A DNA stretch of 64,000 nt from a candidate division KSB1 bacterium. GTDB lineage: Bacteria; Zhuqueibacterota; Zhuqueibacteria; Zhuqueibacterales; Zhuqueibacteraceae. The notes beneath the pieces were generated by a model. The model was not told the DNA's origin. It made no database searches and saw only the letters and a list, made by a program, of their open reading frames with translations. Shown here one piece after another: positions 18,776 to 26,978 of the stretch. Each line of letters starts with the position of its first letter. Positions within the stretch are counted from its first letter, which is position 1. The stretch covers positions 124,001-188,000 of the forward strand of contig JAPDQB010000002.1 in the NCBI GenBank assembly GCA_034506175.1, given 5' to 3'. The translations under genes and the position numbers were made by a program.

Positions 18776-21064
18776 ATGTTTGATTTCTTTTTCAAATATA
18801 GCCCGGTGGTTTATGAACAAGGCCAATGGGTTTTCCGCGCCATGCCGGCGCTGATCACCTTGATGATCTTGGCGGTCATCGCCGTGCTCCTCACGCTGTT
18901 GTTTTATCGCCGCACGACGACGCCGGTGCGGCGGTTGTGGCATGGACTGTTGATCATCCTGCGCGTGCTGGCCATTGCCGTGGTGATCTTCTGTTTGTTG
19001 GAACCGGTTCTCTCGGTTTCGACGGTGGTGCCGCGCAAAAGCAGCGTGCTGGTTTTGGTCGATGATTCCGAGAGCATGTCGATTGCTGACGGCGCTCAAC
19101 GCGCGACGCGCTTGCAGCAGGTGACGACCTGGCTCGGCGACGGTGTGTCTGCAAATAGCGCGCTGGCGCGGCTGCAAAAAAATTTTCGCCTCGAAACCTT
19201 TCGTTTCAGTTCGGCGGTCGAGCCGATCTCCGGCATCGGAGAATTGCGCGGCAAAGGCCAGAGCACGAATCTCGCCGCGGCATTGGAATTTGCCGGCAAG
19301 CAGGCGCGGCAGGAGGCGCTTGCCGGCGTGGTTTTGATTACCGATGGCGTCGCCTCCGCCGGGGCGGATCCGTTGCAAGTGAGCCGCGATCTCATCGGCC
19401 TGCAAGTGCCGATTTTCACCATCGGTGCCGGCGCGAAAATCGCCAACGATCTGCAAGTTGCCAAGATTGAAGCCACCCGTTCGGTCTTGGAAAAGGCGAG
19501 AGTGGAAGTGACGGCGATGCTGCAAGCGCGCGGTCACGCCGGTGAAACGGTGGCGGTGGAATTGCGTGAAGGCGGCAAAATCGTGCAACGCCAAAACGTG
19601 ACGCTGGGCGAGCGCGGCGGCCGGGTGGCTTTTCAATTCACGCCGGCGCGCAAGGGTTTTATCAAATATACGGTGGCGGCGCCCAGCGTTCGCAACGAGG
19701 CGGTGACGGCGAACAATGAAATGAGTTTTTTGATCGACAGCCGCGACCGCACGGCGCGCATTCTTTACGTCGAAGAACTGCATCCGTGGGAATTTAAATT
19801 TCTCTCCCGCGCCGTTGACGGCGATCCGGCGTTGCAATTAACTTCCTTGCTCAAAACCGGTCCGGAAAAATATTTGCGCCTGGGGCTGCGAAACGCCAGT
19901 GAATTGCGCGACGGCTTTCCGACCACGCGCGAAGAGTTGTTCGGCTATCAAGCCGTGGTGATCGGCAGCATGCCGGCGGCATTTTTCTCCGCCGCACAAT
20001 TGAGCCTGATTCGCGACTTTGTTGCCGAACGCGGCGGCGGATTCATGATGCTCGGCGGCATGAAGGCGCTGTCACAAGGCGGCTACAGCAACACCGCCGT
20101 CGATGAGCTTTTGCCGGTGCAATTGCTGCCGCTTCCCGAAGCCGATGGCCGCGCCTTTCCGCCGCAATTGCAGGAAGAGTTTCGTTTCACGCCGACGCCG
20201 GAGGGATTGGCCTCGCCGTTGCTGCAGCTTGATTCCGATCCAGTATCCAACAGCCGGCGGTGGGAAAGTTTGCCGCTGCTGCAAGGATACAATCCGCTTG
20301 GTTCGGCCAAACCGGGCGCAAGCCTGCTCGCGGTTCATCCGATGCATCAAACCGGCGCGCCGCGGATTTTGCTGGCGACGCAGCGCTTTGGCCGCGGCCG
20401 CACCGCCGTGTTGGCGACGAGCACGACCTGGCGCTGGCAAATGCATCTCGATCATCATGACATGACGCACGAACGCTTTTGGCGGCAATTGCTGCGCTGG
20501 TTGAGCTTGCAATCGCCGGACCCCGTGCGCATCACGCTCGAACGCGAGAATTTTTCACCCTCAGAAAACATGACGATGCAGGTGAGCGTGATGGACAGCA
20601 GTTTTGCGGGAAAAGAAAATGCCAACGTTGAGCTGCGTGTCATCGCGCCGAACGGCGAGCCGATGACGCTCACCGCCAGTCCCGATTTGCGGCAGCCGGG
20701 TAATTACGTGGCGCACTTCGAGCCGTCTCAGGAAGGTTTGTACACCGTCGAAGTTTTGGCACACGATCAGGCCGGCCATTTTCTCGGCAAAGCCGAAAAC
20801 GCTTTTTTCGTTGAGCCGTCTCATGCTGAACTGGCGCACGCCGATTTGCAAGCGCCGCTGCTGCAGCGTCTCGCCGAAGTAACCGGCGGCCGCTATTTTC
20901 ACCTTAGCGAAGCCGGCAATCTGCCGGACGCGATCACGGTTTCCAAAAACTCGTATTCCAAATTGACCGAACAAGAAATTTGGGATGCCCCCATCTTTTT
21001 TCTGGCCATCACCTTGTTGCTGGCGGCGGAGTGGTTTGTTCGGCGGTCGAAGGGGCTGTCGTAA
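18776..21064 (+). CDS. Membrane VWA protein with an amidotransferase-like domain
   Basis: The 762-residue product has two N-terminal helices (about 23-43 and 58-78), then a VWA domain with DDSES (96-100) as metal site, a linker of Ig-like type, and a region with YQAVVIGSMPAAFFSAAQLSLI, VAERGGGFMMLGGMKALSQGGY, which resembles the glutamine-amidotransferase-like fold of DUF1355/ThuA-related proteins. The C-terminus has a further helix (APIFFLAITLLLAAEWFV). This kind of protein commonly closes MoxR-BatA-DUF4175 clusters. It starts six bases after a word hairpin. No catalytic Cys-His-Glu triad is evident, so a structural role is likely. Confidence 0.85.
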   Translation: MFDFFFKYSPVVYEQGQWVFRAMPALITLMILAVIAVLLTLLFYRRTTTPVRRLWHGLLIILRVLAIAVVIFCLLEPVLSVSTVVPRKSSVLVLVDDSESMSIADGAQRATRLQQVTTWLGDGVSANSALARLQKNFRLETFRFSSAVEPISGIGELRGKGQSTNLAAALEFAGKQARQEALAGVVLITDGVASAGADPLQVSRDLIGLQVPIFTIGAGAKIANDLQVAKIEATRSVLEKARVEVTAMLQARGHAGETVAVELREGGKIVQRQNVTLGERGGRVAFQFTPARKGFIKYTVAAPSVRNEAVTANNEMSFLIDSRDRTARILYVEELHPWEFKFLSRAVDGDPALQLTSLLKTGPEKYLRLGLRNASELRDGFPTTREELFGYQAVVIGSMPAAFFSAAQLSLIRDFVAERGGGFMMLGGMKALSQGGYSNTAVDELLPVQLLPLPEADGRAFPPQLQEEFRFTPTPEGLASPLLQLDSDPVSNSRRWESLPLLQGYNPLGSAKPGASLLAVHPMHQTGAPRILLATQRFGRGRTAVLATSTTWRWQMHLDHHDMTHERFWRQLLRWLSLQSPDPVRITLERENFSPSENMTMQVSVMDSSFAGKENANVELRVIAPNGEPMTLTASPDLRQPGNYVAHFEPSQEGLYTVEVLAHDQAGHFLGKAENAFFVEPSHAELAHADLQAPLLQRLAEVTGGRYFHLSEAGNLPDAITVSKNSYSKLTEQEIWDAPIFFLAITLLLAAEWFVRRSKGLS

Positions 21065-21748
21065 CGTTTGACTTTGCCGAAAATTCTGTGCATCTTTAAG
21101 CGCGCCACTTGACTGAGCCAGAGCCGAAAACGGTGCTCATTTTCCTCCCGGTTTCGACCTTTTCTACAGCGATTCTCATTTCCGCCAAAATAATGAGAAA
21201 AATGGCCTTCTGCACGGCGCCGCCCGGCAATATTTTCACATCACCCGTCTGGAAACCGTGATCGACATTTTTGACAGCGTTGATGAGGCAGTGAGAAGTT
21301 TTGCGAGCAAGGGGTAAGTCATCACAACCGCGAAGATTTTTGGGCTTCTTGCGTAACAAACCCCGTAAACTTTTTGTTCCGGCGGACAATTGCCGCAGTT
21401 CTTAATGTGAGGCGGGTTGCCGGGAACTCGTGCCGAATTTCGAAATTGAAATGCAAGCATTACGGAAATGATGAAATCATGTTCTTACAACGAGAAAAAG
21501 CTGCGGCGCCGGCGCTGTCATTTTTATGCGACATGAATTTCTCACCGTCTTTAAATCGTTGTGGCATTGATAGATTATGATTACGCCAGAAGGTTGATTG
21601 GAGCAACGCCGGAAAAACTTTTGTCGCGCGGCACACGCTTTGTAAGCAATATTACTCAATATGCGAGGCAGCTAAGGATAAAGCTGCTTGTTTCGATCTT
21701 CCTGATCAAATGCTCACCGGGAAAATCGAAAGGCTAGGGATTGCCTCT

Positions 21749-21785
21749 CCCGCCTCTCCGTCTTGAAGGTTTTTGGAGAGGCGGG
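21749..21785. repeat. Perfect 11-bp hairpin
   Basis: CCCGCCTCTCC (21749-21759) and GGAGAGGCGGG (21775-21785) pair perfectly around a 15-base loop. No T-run follows in either direction, so it is not a simple terminator. Confidence 0.7.
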
Positions 21786-21859
21786 GATTGGCGCATTGGC
21801 AACACGCCGTTCTTGAAAATTTGTGAATTTACTCCTTAGGAAGAGGAGAAGACTTTGCA

Positions 21860-22171
21860 TCAGGATTTCGGCGCCGCTGTCACGCGCCGATCAAAGTCGC
21901 AACGGAATTGCAGCGGTACTTCAGATGAGGACACGCCGTCGAAAAATTCCGTCATCTCATCCACGCGCCGGGAGAGAACATCATGCACTGCAACTTTGGA
22001 CGATTCTCCTGGCGTTGGATGGCCGGGTTTGAGCTGCTTCTGATGCAGCGGCTCAGGCTCATTTTTAGAACGATTGTCACGCCAGTTGTTTTTGGCTGCT
22101 GCCCACCTCTCGTGAACTTTGTTGTGATCATGAAATCGTTTGCCGGGAATCGAACGGAATCGCCGCGTCAT
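21860..22171 (-). CDS. Doubtful hypothetical protein
   Basis: The only frame in the gene-poor stretch with a protein-like composition: 103 residues, very polar, with KVHERWAAAKNNWRDNRS and a C-terminal DVLSRRVDEMTEFFDG. There is no good ribosome binding site (GAGAAACG precedes the ATG) and I recognise no family. Overlapping frames on the plus strand look no better. It may be a decayed gene or chance. Confidence 0.22.
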   Translation of the reverse strand: MTRRFRSIPGKRFHDHNKVHERWAAAKNNWRDNRSKNEPEPLHQKQLKPGHPTPGESSKVAVHDVLSRRVDEMTEFFDGVSSSEVPLQFRCDFDRRVTAAPKS

Positions 22172-22395
22172 CGTTTCTCATAACCGAGACGGGCGCCCCT
22201 TCACCTGCCCGTGATGGCCATGAGCAAAATCTTTCTCGGGGCGCAAGCCTCGGGGTGGAAAGCGGAGCCTTTTGTTTTGGGCGCCGACATCGAGCTGCGC
22301 TATCTCAGGACGGTTTAGGCAGGTCGAACTCTTCAGGCCGGTTGAGAAGTCGGGATGATGGGGCGCTCCCCTCGATTCCCGCGACGAAATACAAA

Positions 22396-22460
22396 TGGAA
22401 TGTTGGCGTAATGGAGTTTTGGAGCATTGGATTTCATAAATCCAACACTCCAATACTCCA
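22396..22460. repeat. Tandem-word hairpin element, octamer TGGAGTNN, copy 2
   Basis: Left arm: TGGAATGT, TGGCGTAA, TGGAGTTT, TGGAGCAT, TGGATTT (22396-22434). Three-base loop. Right arm 22438-22460 reads on the minus strand TGGAGTAT, TGGAGTGT, TGGATTT. The two innermost heptamers are perfectly complementary. Same word as 12076-12117, but five words long on one side and three on the other. Confidence 0.88.
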
Positions 22461-22495
22461 GCGTAAATGATTGTGGCTCCCCCTCACAGCCAAGA

Positions 22496-22526
22496 GGTCC
22501 GGGTCGAGAGACTCGGGCCTTTTTTA
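22496..22526 (+). terminator. Strong rho-independent terminator
   Basis: GGTCCGGGTC (22496-22505), loop GAGA, GACTCGGGCC (22510-22519) pair over ten positions with two G-T wobbles, followed by TTTTTT. It faces the plus strand although no plus-strand gene precedes it for 1.4 kb, which implies a non-coding transcript. The ArfB-like gene on the minus strand ends 85 bases further. Confidence 0.85.
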
Positions 22527-22531
22527 TTTAG

Positions 22532-22565
22532 AAATTTTAAATTGAAAATTTTCAATTTAAAATTT
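22532..22565. repeat. Perfect 34-bp AT-rich palindrome
   Basis: The two 17-base halves meet at 22548/22549 and are exact reverse complements, built from AATTTTAAATTG-like words. A similar, less perfect element follows the Uma2 gene (49374-49401). Confidence 0.8.
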
Positions 22566-22610
22566 AAAATTGAGCAACGTACAACTTGCCGGCAGACCTT
22601 AAGGTTTTAT

Positions 22611-22982
22611 TCAATCGTCAATAAGAATTTTTTGCCGGGCTTGTTTTTTAGATGATCGCCGCATTTTTTCCTCGAGGCGTTTTTCTTTGGCCGCTTTTGA
22701 AGGCTGGGTCCGCAGGCGCGGTTTTCGTTTTTGGCGGCGCTTGGCCAATTTCTCGATCAGCCGCTGCCAGGCCAGTTCCCGATTCTTGATTTGCGAGCGG
22801 CTTTCCGTCGCCACGACGATAATGCCAGTCGGCAGATGTTTGAGGCGCACTGCCGACTCGGTTTTGTTTTTATGCTGGCCGCCCGGCCCGCCTGATTTAA
22901 ACGCAGTGATCTCGACCTCGCCCTTCAAAGCCGAAATCGTGAGGGGCGTTTCGGCGGGTTTGTCGTTTTCTGATTTCGGCAT
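22611..22982 (-). CDS. Release-factor-like peptidyl-tRNA hydrolase domain protein, ArfB type
   Basis: The 123-residue product consists of the catalytic domain of class I release factors: [20 protein letters not shown] has the universal GGQ tripeptide at 34-36, followed by the basic tail [35 protein letters not shown], which in ArfB/YaeJ proteins enters the empty mRNA channel. By family knowledge it frees stalled ribosomes. The short N-terminus lacks codon-recognition domains. The start at 22982 is the first ATG. Its upstream region abuts a truncated MazF-like toxin gene. Confidence 0.88.
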   Translation of the reverse strand: MPKSENDKPAETPLTISALKGEVEITAFKSGGPGGQHKNKTESAVRLKHLPTGIIVVATESRSQIKNRELAWQRLIEKLAKRRQKRKPRLRTQPSKAAKEKRLEEKMRRSSKKQARQKILIDD

Positions 22983-22998
22983 TTTTGACGAATTCTTA

Positions 22999-23127
22999 TT
23001 ATAAACCCATCAGAATACGAAGCCGATCTTCTGAAATGACAAGCACAGGACGTTGGCTGGCCTGCTCATGACCGCGAGTGGGATTCAGATCTGCCAACCA
23101 AATGTCGCCACGAGAGGGATCAACCAC
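22999..23127 (-). pseudogene. Truncated MazF/PemK-like toxin
   Basis: A GTG at 23127 with AGGAG eight bases upstream starts a frame containing SRGDIWLADLNPTRGHEQ and RPVLVISEDR, the N-terminal hallmark of MazF/PemK mRNA interferases. The frame ends after 42 codons, where about 110 are expected, right against the upstream region of the ArfB-like gene. The catalytic C-terminal part (including the usual Thr and the second half of the SH3-like barrel) is missing, so the toxin should be inactive. An ATG 69 bases upstream is also in frame. Confidence 0.8.
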
Positions 23128-23426
23128 CTTGCTTTCTCCTTTTTTTGCGAACCACTTTGCCGTTTTTAGCCCATTTTTCATCAGGTGTGAGTCCATCCAT
23201 CAAGGTGGCGTCCCCCGGCTGTACGGTCTTTCTCCACCTGTGACCATGCCTTTGGATCTTCACGAAGTGCGGCATAGGCTTTGTTGATTTCTTCGAGAAA
23301 GAGTTGGCGTCGATACGCTTCGATGGCTTTATCAAGCAGCGTTTGCATGGAAGCGCCTTTCTGCGCCGCAAGCTCGCGGAGAACGTTGCGGCTGGCCTCA
23401 CTGATTCTAACCGTTAAAGTGTTCAT
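23120..23426 (-). pseudogene. Frameshifted antitoxin gene of the MazE/ribbon-helix-helix kind
   Basis: From ATG 23426 (GGAG upstream) the frame reads MNTLTVRISEASRNVLRELA, a ribbon-helix-helix type antitoxin start, then KAYAALREDPKAW, but drifts after residue 70 and stops at 23181. In the neighbouring frame the expected ending continues as DATLMDGLTPDE and stops at 23120, overlapping the toxin GTG by eight bases, the classical antitoxin-toxin overlap. The frames switch at a run of five G (23212-23216 on the other strand), so one extra base explains it. It is either a real mutation or a sequencing error. Confidence 0.78.
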
Positions 23427-23614
23427 AATTTTCTCCATTTTTGTCTACGTTGTAATATACACATCCGTCTATTTTTTATCAAGAGTGCAGTGTAAGCCTT
23501 GTCCTCCGTTTTGTACACCTCGCCCTGCCGCCGTCGCGAGCTTTCTGAAATTTTGTAATGTGAAATAGTTTTGCCGATCATTGGCGTGCCGAATTTAGTG
23601 TTAAGCCATGATGC

Positions 23615-23652
23615 AAAATAAAAAAGCGATGCGGCTCATCGGCATCGCTTTT
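23615..23652 (-). terminator. Terminator of the FG-GAP gene
   Basis: AAAAGCGATGC (23622-23632) and GCATCGCTTTT (23642-23652) form an 11-bp stem with a nine-base loop. On the minus strand it is followed by TTTTTTATTTT. It lies about 60 bases past the stop of the FG-GAP gene. Confidence 0.85.
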
Positions 23653-23713
23653 CGTAAGCAGCAGCCACGGAAAAAGGCTTTTTAAATTCTGATCAGTCCA
23701 ATTGACCTCGGCC

Positions 23714-25756
23714 TTATTTCAGATGGAACACCGGGCGCCTCAACTCCACAACCGGCGTTGGTTTTCCGGACGAAAACGCAAAACCGTTTTGATACCACAG
23801 GATCGCAAAATAAATCCCCGCCGCGAGTTCTTGCTTCGAATTGATTTGCCAGCGGAAAAAATGCCGCCCGGCGTTTCGCCAGCCTTCGGCCAGCGTGACC
23901 ACCTCGCGCCCTTGCAGATCGATAATTTTCAACGCCAGCCACCCCGAGGCGGGCAGCTCGATCTCGAAACGGGTGAAATCACGAAACGGATTGGGATAAT
24001 TCTGCAACCCCAGCGCCGTTGGCAACGGTTCAAGATTCGCATCAACCGAAGTGGTTGGCAAAGTCGTGAAACTTTGTTTAAGCCCAATTCTCGTATTGCC
24101 CGCCTCGTCTTTGGCAATGATGCGGAAATAATACCTCGTGGCAGATTTGAGATGGTTCAAGCGCACCGCATGAGCCGTCGCAAAATTGGCATCAACAACA
24201 AACGCTGAGAGCGCCGTCGAATCAGCGCCGTACTCGACACGGGCATCGCTCGGCTCGTCGGTGTTCCATTGGATTTGCGCGGAATTGGCGGTGATCGCAA
24301 AGACGATGAGACTTGAAATCAGCGGCGCCGTCCGGTCTCGCGGCGGCGCCTGGCCTTCGTGCAGCGTCATTTTTTGATTGGCGGCGAGACGATAATATTT
24401 TTCGCGCATTCCCGAGGGCCATTGCACCAGCAGGCTGTCGAGATGACGGCTGCGGCCGAGGCCGAAATGTGCCGTCAAATCGCTGCCGGTGCCGAGATAA
24501 CCCTGGCCGGCGATGATCGCCTGCGCCTGCGGCCGGCCATTCAGCCACGCCGTGAGCTTCGCGCCGACGCCGTTGCGATTGCTGGCCGAGCCGCGCAAGC
24601 GGAACTCGATCCAGTTGTTGGACGGCCCGGAGTTGGTGAGCAGTGCGCTGTTTTGCCCGGTATTCGTAAAGAAAATGTCGAGATCGCCGTCGTCGTCGTA
24701 ATCGGCAATGGAGGGGCTGTAGCCGTCGTTGCCGTCATTCGCGCCGGAAGCGGCGGACACTTGTGTGAAGGTCCCATCGCCGTTATTCTGAAACATTTTG
24801 TTCTCGCCGCTGCGCGTCACGTAAAGATCCGGCCACCCGTCGTCGTTGAAATCGCCGAATACCGCGCCGCGATTGTGGTCGTTGCCGGAGCGCACGCCGG
24901 CCGCCTCGCTAACTTCCTCAAAATAACCGCCCAGGTTGCGAAAGAGCAAATTATGCCCGGAGAAATCGCAAATGAAAACATCGAGGTCGCCGTCGCAGTC
25001 GTAATCGCCAACTGCCGCGCCCTGGCTGTTCGCGCCGGCGAAATCGATGCGCCACTGTTGCGCGTGTTCGTTAAAGCTGCCGTCGCCGCGGTTGAGGTAC
25101 AGCAAATTGCTGAAACCTGTCCGCCGCGTGACGAGAATATCGAGATAGCCGTCGTCATTCACATCAAAAAAAACCGGCTGCAAGCTTTCGCTTTTCTCAC
25201 TGACGGCGTCGGAACTTTCATAAAAACGCCCGTCGCGGCGTTGAATGAAAAGCCGGTTGCCGCCGTCGGTTCGGCAAACAAAAAGATCGAGCCGGCCATC
25301 GTGGTTGCAATCGCCCCAGGCAACGCCCTGACCCTGGCCGCCCAAATGTGTTCCACTCTCCGACGTGATATCGCTAAAGGTGTCATTGCCGTTATTGCGC
25401 CACAGCACATTGCCGGTGTATCCGGCGCTGAGGTAGATATCGAGATCGCCGTCATTATCGAAATCCGCTGAGGCCATGCCGCGATCGTGATCGCTGCCGA
25501 ATTGTACCCCGGCAGCGGCGGCAATATCTTTGAATAAACCGCCGGTGTTTTCGTAAAGATAATTTGCCGTGCCGTAGGCGATGACGAAAAGACTCGGTCG
25601 GCCGTTGCGGGTGTATGAGCCGAATGACGCGCCGTGGCCGTAACCACTGGGGTCAACCGGCATCTGTCGCAATGAAAATCGAATGGCTTGGCTGTTGGCT
25701 GGCGCCGTGATCAGCAGGGTGCATAAAATGCTCCACAGGTGAAACGGAATCTTCAT
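23714..25756 (-). CDS. T9SS-exported FG-GAP/VCBS repeat protein with ASPIC/UnbV domain
   Basis: The 680-residue product has a signal peptide (MKIPFHLWSILCTLLITAPA, cleavage near NSQA), then seven or so FG-GAP/VCBS repeats recognisable by DxDxDGDLD and DYDxDGDLD calcium-binding loops (for example DFDNDGDLDIY, DYDCDGDLDVF), an ASPIC/UnbV-like stretch (NRNGVGAKLTAWLNG, GQGYLGTGSDLTAHFGLG), a fibronectin-type module (about 490-570) and a C-terminal Por-type sorting domain starting NYPNPFRDFTRFEIELP. The protein is thus probably secreted by a type IX system and folds as a beta-propeller. Substrate or partner unknown. A terminator follows. Confidence 0.93.
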   Translation of the reverse strand: MKIPFHLWSILCTLLITAPANSQAIRFSLRQMPVDPSGYGHGASFGSYTRNGRPSLFVIAYGTANYLYENTGGLFKDIAAAAGVQFGSDHDRGMASADFDNDGDLDIYLSAGYTGNVLWRNNGNDTFSDITSESGTHLGGQGQGVAWGDCNHDGRLDLFVCRTDGGNRLFIQRRDGRFYESSDAVSEKSESLQPVFFDVNDDGYLDILVTRRTGFSNLLYLNRGDGSFNEHAQQWRIDFAGANSQGAAVGDYDCDGDLDVFICDFSGHNLLFRNLGGYFEEVSEAAGVRSGNDHNRGAVFGDFNDDGWPDLYVTRSGENKMFQNNGDGTFTQVSAASGANDGNDGYSPSIADYDDDGDLDIFFTNTGQNSALLTNSGPSNNWIEFRLRGSASNRNGVGAKLTAWLNGRPQAQAIIAGQGYLGTGSDLTAHFGLGRSRHLDSLLVQWPSGMREKYYRLAANQKMTLHEGQAPPRDRTAPLISSLIVFAITANSAQIQWNTDEPSDARVEYGADSTALSAFVVDANFATAHAVRLNHLKSATRYYFRIIAKDEAGNTRIGLKQSFTTLPTTSVDANLEPLPTALGLQNYPNPFRDFTRFEIELPASGWLALKIIDLQGREVVTLAEGWRNAGRHFFRWQINSKQELAAGIYFAILWYQNGFAFSSGKPTPVVELRRPVFHLK

Positions 25757-26077
25757 AACGTTGACTCCTTGACAGACAAATTTTCAAATCAATCAAAGCG
25801 ATCCATCCGTGGGGAATTTGACAGGTAAGCGCGAAGAGGTGAGAGTGCTTTCTCGCGGGAATACTACATGCAGCTTGAAGGCTTTGCAGAGAGGGCAAGA
25901 TTTCACTCTCTGAAAGATGACAAATGAGACAATTTTTGCACAAGAGTGTGCAACTTTGAGACGCGGTTTTTAAATTTTGGACAGTTTGGTGATTTTTTCC
26001 TGGCTTAAGTTCAATGTTTTTGAATTTTCAAGTGTTGGCATTATGCTTGCTGAGGTTTATTAGTGAATATGAAATTT
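25757..26077. other. Intergenic stretch upstream of a candidate small RNA
   Basis: About 320 bases with no supported gene. It includes the leader of the FG-GAP gene and becomes AT-rich towards 26060. I see no repeat. Confidence 0.4.
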
Positions 26078-26202
26078 TATACTTCTCAGCGTGTTGGCAG
26101 ACCCTGAATAAGATGGGTCGGTGGATCGTGCCCGCCCGCTGGGACCTCCCCACTACTCAACCGAATCGGAATCCCGATGTAGCTCGTCGGGATTCTTTTT
26201 TT
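26078..26202 (+). ncRNA. Candidate structured small RNA
   Basis: A TATACT -10-like box at 26078-26083 is followed by a GC-rich segment with possible stems (GACCC 26100-26104 with GGGTC 26115-26119; GTGG with CCAC across 26121-26152) and a strong terminator at 26169-26202. GCTGAG/CTCAGC (26049-26054 and 26085-26090) frame the AT-rich promoter region. The segment has no coding frame with a ribosome binding site. The size would fit 6S-like or other housekeeping RNAs, but I cannot match it to any family. Confidence 0.35.
26169..26202 (+). terminator. Rho-independent terminator
   Basis: GAATCCCGA (26169-26177), nine-base loop, TCGGGATTC (26187-26195), then seven T. It separates the candidate small RNA from the promoter of the adenylate kinase gene. 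Confidence 0.85.
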
Positions 26203-26207
26203 GCCCC

Positions 26208-26236
26208 TTGACTTTCCAAATAAATTCTTCTATCTT
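26208..26236 (+). promoter_or_regulatory. Promoter of the adenylate kinase operon
   Basis: TTGACT (26208-26213), 17-base spacer, TATCTT (26231-26236), about 125 bases before the coding start. Both hexamers are close to the sigma-70 consensus. Confidence 0.6.
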
Positions 26237-26360
26237 GCCAGCAGTTGTATGTTTAAAAATTTATTTCTGAGCAGTTCATTGATCGGTCGCTATCATTCCA
26301 CCAATTTGCGAGGAACAAAAAATTCAAGCGACCGTGAATCGCACAATCTCGAAAGTTGAC

Positions 26361-26963
26361 ATGAGCGCCTCGACAATCCGTTACAATGTCATTCTGTTGT
26401 TCGGCCCGCCCGGTTCGGGCAAGGGGACCTGGGGAAAAATTCTGGATTTGGTTCCCGGCTTTTATCATTTTTCCACCGGCGAAATGTTTCGCATGTTGGA
26501 CGTCGACAGCGAGCTCGGCCGGCGCATCATGGAGACCATGCGCCGCGGCGAATTGGTGCCGGACGCGATTACATTTGATTTGTGGCAGCGTCATCTGAAC
26601 AACGCCACGCTCATCGGCCGTTTTCATCCGGCCAAAGATCTTCTCGTTCTCGACGGCTTTCCGCGCACGCCGCAGCAGGCCGAGATGCTGAAATCCGTTG
26701 CCGAGGTGAAGCTGATTCTCCAGCTCGATTGCCCGGACCGCGAAATTCTCGTCGAGCGTTTGCACAAACGTGCGGTGCTCGAAGCACGCCTGGACGACGC
26801 CGGCGAAGCCGTGATCCGGCGCCGCTTTGCCGTGTATGACGCCGAGATCGAAAAAACGCTGTGGCATTTTCCGGACGATCTGATCGAGCCGATCAACGTC
26901 GCCGTGGCACCAGTGCGGATTTTGTCCGCAATTGGCGAAGCGCTGGCGAGGCGGTTGGCGTGA
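26361..26963 (+). CDS. Adenylate kinase-like nucleoside monophosphate kinase
   Basis: From ATG 26361 the product has 200 residues (an in-frame GTG lies 27 bases upstream). It has the P-loop GPPGSGKGT (15-23), HFSTGEMFR and LDGFPRTPQQ of adenylate kinases, and a short lid (ARLDDAGEAVIRRRFAVY) without zinc cysteines. It should transfer phosphate between ATP and AMP in the cytoplasm. The NMP-binding part diverges from the housekeeping enzyme (TGEMFRMLDVDSELGRRI), so it may be a paralogue with a different role. The next gene starts 15 bases downstream. Confidence 0.88.
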   Translation: MSASTIRYNVILLFGPPGSGKGTWGKILDLVPGFYHFSTGEMFRMLDVDSELGRRIMETMRRGELVPDAITFDLWQRHLNNATLIGRFHPAKDLLVLDGFPRTPQQAEMLKSVAEVKLILQLDCPDREILVERLHKRAVLEARLDDAGEAVIRRRFAVYDAEIEKTLWHFPDDLIEPINVAVAPVRILSAIGEALARRLA

Positions 26964-26978
26964 AACGAATCATCGAGA

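Larger units (their letters stand above)
21065..22495. other. Gene-poor stretch of 1.4 kb
   Basis: No frame here has a convincing ribosome binding site or family. It holds a perfect 11-bp hairpin (21749-21785), a small hairpin GCAGCT/AGCTGC (about 21672-21690), an ACGGGC/GCCCGT stem-loop (22191-22214), a word hairpin (22396-22460) and, at its end, a strong terminator facing the plus strand (22496-22526). Together these suggest an untranslated plus-strand transcript. I looked for tmRNA, RNase P RNA and SRP RNA signatures and found none. Confidence 0.5.

Noticed and set aside
22140..22526. tmRNA, RNase P RNA or SRP RNA in the gene-poor stretch.
   Set aside because: The conserved tmRNA ends, the GAGGAAAGTCC core of RNase P RNA and the GGAAGGAAGCAG core of SRP RNA are all missing, though the terminator suggests some RNA.
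24359..25471. A 370-codon plus-strand frame opposite the FG-GAP gene.
   Set aside because: It reads the Asp-rich repeats in reverse as Val/Ala/Ile runs, without any signal or family.
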